A DNA stretch of 64,000 nucleotides from the NCBI GenBank assembly GCA_033398695.1, contig CM065818.1, forward strand, positions 55,956,001 through 56,020,000. Direction: 5' to 3'. Made by a program: the position numbers and the translations under genes. How positions within the stretch are numbered: the stretch's first letter is position 1; the number at the start of each line of letters is the position of its first letter. Under the pieces are notes generated by a model. It was given only the letters and a program-made list of their open reading frames with translations, was not told the DNA's origin and ran no database searches. This document shows, piece by piece, positions 55,353 through 64,000 of the stretch. This stretch comes from Orobanche coerulescens. Taxonomy: Eukaryota > Streptophyta > Magnoliopsida > Lamiales > Orobanchaceae.

Positions 55353-57818
55353 ACTGCACTCGGAACTGGCCTTCATATGATTAGTATCATTTGTCTCCTA
55401 TCATCCTTCGTACCGGTCCTCTGTTTTGCTCCCCTAGAACCTGCATGTACCTGGACACAATACAGACATCCACCCCCGATTACTCAGGGGTTAGCAAAAT
55501 TCCACTATTTTGCTAGTGCAAGTATAAAGTGCAAATACGAGCTATACACAATATATTCCAAGAATATAATAACTTGATTAATTCCACAATTCAACCCAAC
55601 AAAAGACTTCCCGAGATGTTCACTTGGATAATAAGTTTAAACCATAAAAAGTTGGAATGAGATAAGTAGACAATTTGAAAAGCATTTTAAGATTCTCGGG
55701 AGTTTTGGAAGGATATTTTTGGATTTAAGAATCCTCAACACATAGGGACACAGCCCCAAATATTAATGTTCCAAAATGTAAATACGGTCACAAAACACGG
55801 GGTCCACGACCCAATCATCCACATCACATAATCGAGTGAATAACTCAATGGTCAAACTCGACACGCAACTAAACCACAATACACGGAAACAACCACAGGC
55901 CCCACGACCCTATACCAAAAATATCACAACCAAGAAACGAATCATATACGACACTTATTCTGGTGCCATTCTAGCCAAGTACCGAGACCCTACATATGAT
56001 GTATCCCGTATCGAGAATGGCAGCACTATGACATTTCGGACATATCACGATTATCGAAAACATCAACATAAAACAACCACATGGGCTATACTAGCACAAC
56101 ACCTCACGCGAGATACATACCCCAGGGAGTCCTTGCCAGACCCTCTATGGTTGTACAACCCTACCAAGTGAACCGTAGAAAATACAGTCTAACGGAACCC
56201 AAGGGACCCTCACTGGTTTTACTTGGCACACGGCCCACTAGTCGCATATTCTGAAATCACTTTCACAATTCATTCCTCTGGAATATCTTACCAAAATCAT
56301 CATCATAAAACAACCAAAGGGGCTATACTGGCACTGTACCCCACGCCGATAAACACCCCAGGGAGTCATCGTCAGGCCCTCTATGGTTGTACAGCCCTAC
56401 CAAGTGGTCCATAGGAAACGCGGCCTAGCGGACCCCAGGGGACCCTCACTGGTTTTACTTGGCACATGACCAAAAGTCGCACTATATGACATCACATTTC
56501 ACAACATACTTTCACAAATTCATTCCCCCGAAGTACATCAGATGTAAATCAAGGTATTTGCTAGAAATGGCCTCTTTATCCGACATATACTCACAACCAA
56601 TATCACACAACATCACATACTCATCAATAAATGCATATATCCACACACACACACACACACACACACACTTCTTGCCAAAAAGACATAACTTTAAGTCCAC
56701 TAACGATGTAATCACACACAACGGTACCATACGCAAACAAGACATTCCAATGCACAACACTAATACACATTCTCAGAACAGCACATTCGTTCACACACAC
56801 ACACAAGTAGATCTTTGTGAAAGCCTTTATCGAGAATATACCGATTCTTTTGTAAGTTCATTAAAAACATTCCAGTCGCACACATAGTCAATTACCAACT
56901 ATTACAGCTACGAAACATGAAGTGTATATGCAAGATACTTGCCTTGAGTATTTCGACAATTAAATGAGGTTGGTAAAACTCGGGCAGGAGCTATCAACCC
57001 CCAATTTCCGAACCTAAGGTGATAAATATAACATGACTCATATCAGGGCTACTGATTCAAATCATAATAACACGTAGAATTCGAATCCATACTCTAAGGG
57101 GATTTTTATCAAACACATAGCGGGCATTTTGAGTATAAGAAATGATATAGTTGAAGAATTTGATCTCTACCCCGCTAGAATCAATGAAAACCACTCAATA
57201 ACATCTAAGAACCCAAGAACACCTAAGAATCATCCTAGCAACAAGAACTAATAAGAATCATCTGAAAGAACTTGAAGAACTTCAAACCACATACCTTAAT
57301 TCAACCAAGAAATGGATGATTCTTCGACAACGGACTTGATATCTTGATTCTATAATGTTAGGAACATGTTTATGGCTTGATTTTGGAGTTCAAGATGGAG
57401 GATTTTAGGTGGAGAATGAAGAAAACTTGAGGGAAGGTGCTGGAATGCCCCAGAAATCGGCCAAGGGCTATATATAGCTCCCAAAGTCGGGTTTTCAGCA
57501 TTTCAGCAATTCCCGGACGTGTCAACCGACCAATGAGTTTTTCTTATCTAAAACAGTTCGACATGGCCCGTGTCACTGTACCAGGCAGAAAGTGTAGTCT
57601 GCTATTTCGACCCTAACTTCTTCGTCCAGACTCCGATTAACTCACCGTTTGAACCATTGGAAAGCTAACTCACTTCTCCATAATTACAAGAAATTTAAGA
57701 ATTTTTGGATTTTTCTGCAATTTATGGTGAATGTACAAAGTCGAACCAAAATGTGTTAATGAACACAAGCGAGTTGCTAGAATCGAAAAATATAGAAATG
57801 AAAAATATGGGTATTACA
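55353..57818 (-). repeat. Gypsy LTR F related to element C, 3' side truncated
   Basis: On the minus strand it starts TGTAATACCCATATTTTTC at 57818, just after the purine tract AGTGGGGTAGAA (57830-57819). A TATA-like CTATATATAGCCC is at about 57467. Near its left side it has the block TTTTGCTAGTGCAAG next to CCCCGATTACTCAGGGG, shared with element C. The expected end is missing left of 55353. A ~237-bp segment is imperfectly duplicated (about 55988-56224 and 56225-56462), and (AC)n lies at 56643-56668. Confidence 0.75.
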
Positions 57819-59960
57819 TTCTACCCCACTAAAAAGAAGTTTCGTCCCGAAACTTAAAACGTGAAACAATCAAGGCAGGGCGAGCCTAGATAACACACAT
57901 TATCTGTTATCGAAAGCACACAAGAGCTCCATACAGTACAGAGTCACTGCGGTCCAATTCAATATGCAAGAATGTTTATGAAAAGCAATGAACATGAATT
58001 ACTACAGTTGATAAAACCGATCTGTACAACAACCAAAGCACGAGTCTAACGCTGAAAGAGTACAAAATCCCGATAACCTCAAAGGTTGGGATATCACATA
58101 TGGGAACAATTACCCAAAACTTAAGGATATTACGAAATGACCCAGATGCTCAATAATCACGATACGAGGTCGAACAATAACAACCATCGGATAACAGCGA
58201 TCAGACAACAACGATCGAACAACAACTCCGAAGTTCACACCTCAACTCCAGACATTAAATGAACTTGTAAGAACTACAAGACGTTCATTTCGCATAGGGC
58301 TCACGAGAGTGGAACCGGACTTGGAAAAGTCATAATGATAAACGGATTAATCCGAAGCAATATCACAACTTGTTCGAACGACAAAAACCAAAGAACAGAA
58401 CAAGTTCAGAAAGTATCAATAGAAATCTAACGACTATTATCGTTACAATCATGGCCATAGTATACTAGACATGATAGCCAATCATTAAACTCAACGAGGT
58501 ATCCATTTAAATAATATCATTTGAAAATCTTTGAATTTATATGTTTCCCCGCATAAGAATTGAAAATACTTTTGATACCTCGGTTTTTTTTACCAAAATC
58601 ATGAATTATAAGTCTTAACCATCTCTCTTTGAAAAAATTTCAAAACAACATTCTGAAAGATCAATTTCATTGGGAACAACGTCATCAAAATAACTACATC
58701 ATCAAATATCCTTATCATAACTAACAACACACAGGGTAGCCATATGTTACCATGCAACATCATCATAATTAACAACACACAAGGTAACCCGCGGCCATGC
58801 CCCTTAGCATCGACCCCTAGAGGTTCCGCCGAACCGTTCCCGGGTGGGAAACCACTCATACTCGCACATAATACTTCAACAACCAGCATTCACATCAGAA
58901 TAACAATCACAAATAAATTTTCACATCGGAATAACATCATATGGGTCACAAGCAAATTCAGACCACGCAACACAACAATTGGGCACTCATCCAAAATTCC
59001 CCATCAAGAACGGTAATATGACAAACACATCACAATGGCTTGACACCACATGGTTCAATAGCATGTCACTTTAAGCAAAAATCCACATCCTCCACACCAT
59101 GCAGTTAATGCGTGATAAGTATAAAATTAGCGTGCGTTAATGAGTCTGCTAGCGTGCGCTAACTAAATCGATTCAATCCACACTTCAATCCAGGTTCGTT
59201 AGCGTGAGCTAGTGATGAAATTAGCGTGTGTTAACTGACTCTTCTCAGAAAGTTTTTCAAGTCCAAAATTTTAAAATTTAAGCCGAGTAAGATTTTATTT
59301 GAAGTAACAAAGCCGGCTCGCTAAGGGTTTAAACAACTTTTTAAAATCCACGCTAAATCCTCTTTTGACTGCACCGTCAAAATATTTTCGAAAATTGGTT
59401 TTCCACAAACATACTTAAGTCTAGGAACTTTTCAGAGAACCATAACACACAAGCAGCGGATATAATTACGACAACTATCCAAAACAATCAATTTTTTTTG
59501 TTTGTTTAAAACACATGCCCATCCAGCATACATAATTGTCAATTTAACAATCACTACTCTGAAACACCAAATTCAAGCATACGTCAAAACCATATATATG
59601 GGTTTCTAAAGGACTTCCTCCATCGATAGACTTTCCGAAACATATCAATGTTCAAAGTTTCATAACACATTACACCAATCGGTGTCCAATCCATCAATAT
59701 ATCTAGCTCATTACACACGTAATATACCCCTAGTATCAAATACGAATTCCATCTCCCAACACGCATGTAATAAAGTGACTAAATACAATATATAATAGAG
59801 GAGGCTTACATCCACAGATCGCACGAAGATGATGGCTGCACCTTGATACTAATCACGACTGACATCACAGACGACGCGTCGCGACACAACTCAGTCAGAT
59901 ATAATCCGACAAGATAAGACTCGACAATACACGGCTAGACCCGACAGCCTAGGTTTCCAC
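57819..59960 (-). other. Non-coding Gypsy-related sequence between LTRs F and G
   Basis: Immediately right of LTR F lies the chromovirus pol-end tail (AAGTTTCGGGACGAAACTTC on the minus strand). No pol follows. Blocks at about 57990-58330 resemble those at 63040-63370 and 62390-62560 (for example CACGATACGAGGTCGAA and AAGTTCACACCTCAACTC). Four TAGCGTGCGTTAA-like motifs lie at about 59128-59241. I cannot tell whether this is element interior or an interrupted LTR. Confidence 0.5.
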
Positions 59961-62719
59961 TGCAACACCCCCAAAACCATATGAGAATATTACACGCCGT
60001 AGACCCTTTCCACAAGGATCTACCAGGCTAAATATCCATAAACAACCAAATGCTTGCCCAACCAGGGTCAAACAATAAAATAATGCAGACCGTTATGGTC
60101 ACTTACACGTGAATACACAGACCGATGAGGTCACACAACCCAATCAACAAAACTGACTTAAACAACATTACCCACACAAGGGTCGAAATACAATACATCG
60201 GGAGACTGAAATCAACTTTGACAACACAACAAAAAATCAAACAACTCTCGACTCATGATTAGTATCGCAACTCGTCATCCTCTTGTGCCAATCCTGTGAC
60301 TGCTCCCTTGAATCTGCATGTACCTGGACACAAAACAGACATCCACCCCCCGAATACTCGGGGGTTAGTAAAACTCCACTGTTTTACTAGTGCAAGTATC
60401 AAACCATACGAAATGTAACAAGCAAATAGCAACTACGAATTTAATACGGAAATCAATTATCAAAATGTTCCCGAGAAGTTTTAGAATTTCGAACTCAAGT
60501 AAGAGATATTTGAAAATGAACACATCATCTCGGGGATTTTTAAAGCAGAAATTCTTTTGGACCTCGAGTCCCAATTTACAAAACCTTTTCGTAAACATTA
60601 GGGCCTTAGCCCGATTCTCGTTTCAAAGCATACTAAATAATATATCATTATGAGTCCGAGATCCATATTTAAAATGTTACCCGAACAATCACTGCTACAC
60701 GATCATTGTTCATACACATCATGTACCGAACTCCGGAGGCCTCGACGGACCTTACCCGGACCACACACACTGTTCGTACACATCATGTACCGAACTCCGG
60801 AGGCCTCAACGGACCCTACTCGGCCACACACACTGTTCGTACACATCATGTACCGAACTCCGGAGGCCTCAACGGACCCTACCCGGCCACAACATCGTTC
60901 GTACACATCATGTACCGAACTCCAGAGGCCTCGTCAGACCCTACCTGGATCGCACACCTTGTCCGTACACGTCATGTACCGGACTCCAGAGGCCTCGTCA
61001 GACCCTACCTGGATCACATACTTTGTTCGTACACATCATGTACCAAAGTCCAGAGGCCTCGTCAGACCCTACCTGGAACACACACACATCGACACGACAC
61101 AATTCATAATCATTAAATGTCAAGCCATTCCACATTACACCGAAATGTACAATCAAGTATGTAAACCAAAACAACACAAATATCATGATCATCACAACGA
61201 CTCTTAACCAACATAACACACATTCGGTACACAATACATTGAACAACCACGTGTACAACCATCTCATATGTACATCGCAATCCTGCACAAATGGCACAAC
61301 GCCTAAAACGTATACCAATATATCGCTATTATCACAAAGCCTTCAAATTTCGGAAAACACAACCAACTCAAACGGAACATATTTACGGAGGCAAGAAAAA
61401 TCGTCATACATATCATACGTAATTACTAGTCACAAGATACAAGTCGTATAATAAGATACTTGCCTTAATAACCGCTACCAAACGCTCCGAAGAACATGGT
61501 TCGACCGGGAAGCTCGGACCCCGAAGAAGACAACGAACGGAAGGGTTCCGACTCGAGTTCTTCACAAGAATTCGACCCTAACAACATATAATCAATAAAT
61601 CATCGATCATACGAGGAAGAATAATCGTAGAACGCCCGAAAACCCCTCTAAGACATTTTACAGGACACCTTCAAGGCGTCGGTCAAGAACTCGACCCAAA
61701 TAACGAATCGATACGATCCAACCATGGAATAACAACGGAAATGATATAATACATCTAAATAATCACCAATCCATCATAATCCTAAGTTAAATCGGATTAA
61801 ACTGATGAAAACAACCAATACACCCAAATTCCCCAAAACTAGATTTCTAGGAAATCTGACCTGATTCGGTAGATCGGAGGGTGTTATAGGATGGATGATT
61901 GATGATATGAACTCCAAAACTTCATGGATTGATTGTCCAACAACATCTCTCCATGATTAACCAAGCTCCACATGGGAAGGGAAGAAAACGAGTGAGAAAT
62001 GGTCAAGAAAACGTCCGCAGCCTTAAATAGCCGATCGCCACCGTTACGTACATAACCGCCACGCTTACGACGAATCGCCATGGCCGAACTCATCGCTCGA
62101 AATGCCGGAAACGTTACGCACGCACGGACAGGCCTTACGACGTAATCGCCTTACGACGTAATCGCCGAGCACTACCAGACGTTACTCGGCCGGTCGCTCG
62201 CCTCAAAGATGCCGGCCATGGCTCTACGGGACCAACTCCGACGGCCCGAACGACCCCGAAACCCGAACTCGAGTACGAATCGAAGATACGGTTACGAAGT
62301 ACTCGCAAAGACGAATTCGAGCACTAAGAGAACACACACCCGACCACCCGAGGGCTCGAAATTCGACAATGAAGTAATTATCCCAAACTTTGGGAAATTA
62401 CGAAAATGGCCCAAAACGTCCGAAAATCACGATACGTGATCGAATAACCAAACTGAAGTTCACAACACGTCTAACAAAGTTAAATGGACTTACGGGAAAC
62501 TCAAACAATAGTTTCGAACGAGATTCGCAAGAATCGAACTCAAGTGCGGAAAAGTCGCCAAAAGCACGGAACTCAACAAAACGATACCGAAACGAACTCG
62601 GATGACAAAAGTGCAGAATTAATCATTCTCGGAATGATGAAACGGCCATGAGAGAGTCGTCAAAACGGACTTTCACCGAAAAAAAGAAATTACGGGAAAT
62701 CGAAATTACGGGTATTACA
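59961..62719 (-). repeat. Gypsy LTR G related to element C
   Basis: On the minus strand TGTAATACCCGTAATTTCG (62719) to GGGGGTGTTGCA (59961), about 2.76 kb. A purine tract GGAGGGTAGAA and AAGTTTCGGGACGAAACTTC lie just outside at 62720-62756. The left side has the shared blocks TTTACTAGTGCAAG and CCCCGAGTATTCGGGG (complement of about 60345-60364) and GGGTCTACGGCGTGTAAT. A TATA-like GGCTATTTAAGGC is near 62025. It contains a six-unit minisatellite. Confidence 0.82.
60707..61088. repeat. Minisatellite, six units of about 63 bp, inside LTR G
   Basis: Units contain CGTACACATCATGTACCGAA, CTCCRGAGGCCTC and GACCCTACC. The left three units resemble each other (CTCAACGGACC) and the right three resemble each other (CTCGTCAGACC). 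The 63-bp period is a multiple of three, so long repetitive frames (60650-61207 plus strand) appear without being genes. CACATCATGTAC is partly palindromic. Confidence 0.92.
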
Positions 62720-63757
62720 TTCTACCCTCCTTAAAAGAAGTTTCGTCCCGAAACTTAAAACAAGTAGGGAGAGAAAATATACCACGAGGAATATTTCAAT
62801 GAGATGCACAAGAATGCGTAACTAACGCCCAACGGTGAAATGTTACAAACAACGCAACGTAATATACGGCGTGAAAACACTCTCCACGACGACCAACACG
62901 ACGCCACCGGTAGAGACATAATAAAATCAACAAGTGACAAGCGTCATCAAACAGATAATACAATCGATTCGATTATCTGAACAATCACAAAACACAACGA
63001 ACAAAAATCAATACGATTGACCAAGCCAACAGTTCATCAATCAAAACGCGAGCCAAACGCTGAACAAATACGGAATTCCACCGCCCTAGGGTTGGAAGAT
63101 CGAAACGAGACTAATTTCTCGAACTTAAGGGACTTATGAAGGAGTCTGAACGTTCAACAATCACGAAACGAGATCAACAAAAACTGATCAATCAAACGAT
63201 CGAACCACAATGATCGAGACAACAAAAATCAAACAATCACGTTCGAATCACGAAGAACAATTAAATTCAAACAACAACTCCAAGGTTCACATCTCGACTC
63301 GAGACAATATATGATCCGGTGAAAACAACAACATGTGCCTTCACATAAGATCCACAGGAAATGGAATAGAAATTGAAAAGTCACAACGACAATCGAGTTA
63401 TTCCGAAACAATACCACGCTCGTTCGATCAACAAAAGCAAGGGGCAAGACAAGCTCAGAAAATGTCAACGAACATAAACGAGTCGACAGAGTCGAAAATA
63501 CAGAAGTTCAAAATCCGATTCACTTCGAATAAAAGAACTAATAGAACCAAAAGATGTTACTTCCGAACAAGGTTCACAAGAATCGAACCGGACTCGGAAA
63601 AGTCACAACGATAACCAGATCGACCCAAAACAAGATCACACTGCTCGAACGCATTTAAACCGAAATACGTAACAAGTCCGTAAAGTATCAACGAACACGA
63701 GCGAGTCGAGGACACGAGAAAAAGGAAATGCAAGTCCAAAACAATACGGGTATTACA
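62720..63757 (-). repeat. Gypsy LTR-start and non-coding sequence (H), minus strand
   Basis: At 63757 a third minus-strand LTR start is seen, TGTAATACCCGTATTG, next to the purine run CCCGAGGGTCGAA (63770-63758). The sequence to its left resembles U3 of LTR G and parts of 57990-58330. The pol-end tail of G lies at 62720-62760. No coding capacity. The limit between H and the tail of G is not resolved. Confidence 0.5.
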
Positions 63758-64000
63758 TTCGACCCTCGGGTCTAAGTAAAAGTGTTTATAAAACATTGAA
63801 AAATATCTCAAAAAATTTTGGTCCTCGAGGTAGAAGAATTTTGAAACATATCGTCGCACCTTGGAAGTACCACGAGAAAACAATTCATTTTAAACGTACG
63901 TCTCGAAATTTATTTCTAGGATACTCAAGGTTTTCAAAGATAATTCAATGGGCTAGAATGCCCAAAAATCTCAGGTAATTACACGGAACATTATAGCGCT
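63758..64000. other. Right edge, probable 3' end of the element interior for LTR H
   Basis: It starts with the purine tract noted for LTR H. The usual pol-end tail (AAGTTTCGGGACGAAACTTC on the minus strand) is not seen. No coding sequence recognised. Confidence 0.3.

Noticed and set aside
56643..56668. (AC)n tract and the frames around it
   Set aside because: Plain microsatellite inside LTR F.
60650..61207. Long repetitive reading frame with 21-residue repeats (both strands show such frames)
   Set aside because: It is produced by the 63-bp minisatellite in an LTR; no start context, no family.

Overview
This window is repeat-dense plant nuclear DNA, with no intact host gene that I can support. 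Everything recognisable is a transposable element: Ty1/Copia and Ty3/Gypsy LTR retrotransposons with plant-type gag (UBN2), CCHC knuckles and chromodomains, five small hAT-type DNA elements, a Stowaway-like MITE and a PIF/Harbinger fragment. Plant tRNA-iMet primer sites and the element types fix it as a flowering plant. A Lamiales (asterid) source is my guess, because the extra ORF of the first element resembles a protein family I remember as abundant there.

Layout, left nest (1-20507): a Sirevirus-like Copia on the minus strand (1-11813, left end outside the window) sits in the 3' end of a Tekay-like chromovirus on the plus strand. That chromovirus keeps its chromodomain end (11814-12412) and one LTR (12448-18988). 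The LTR is split by a gag-only Copia-type element on the minus strand (14042-18523). The chromovirus itself sits in a plus-strand Tork-like Copia, of which the RNase H end and one LTR remain (18989-20507).

Middle (20508-26851): five short non-autonomous hAT elements, each with its own terminal inverted repeat and a perfect 8-bp target duplication. Their bodies are built from degenerate short words (TCGTGT, TTCGAG, GGGTCGAC, CGGGCTA, GAACCG). Two are inserted back to back at the same 8-mer. One carries a nested Stowaway-like MITE. A Harbinger nuclease fragment and an AT-rich LTR-like stretch lie between the fourth and fifth.

Right nest (27022-54646): an old minus-strand Copia (here D) is split twice. 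A GC-rich gag-only Gypsy (B, 29968-42565, duplication CATGT) interrupts its reverse transcriptase. A complete but decayed plus-strand chromovirus (E, 43539-52467, duplication GTATT) interrupts the region between its integrase and reverse transcriptase. B's second LTR is itself split by element C (33333-41514, duplication CAGCC), which has 3.1-kb LTRs around a 2.0-kb interior that codes only for a double zinc-knuckle protein.

Far right (54647-64000): LTRs and non-coding segments of minus-strand Gypsy elements related to C, with no coding capacity, a 63-bp minisatellite and a 33-bp inverted repeat.

Two themes recur. Three unrelated elements keep only gag or part of it, so they must have depended on partners for reverse transcription and integration. 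LTRs of several families, Copia-type and Gypsy-type, carry dense arrays of a near-palindrome TAGCGYRCGCTA. All boundaries were read by eye; target duplications were used wherever found.
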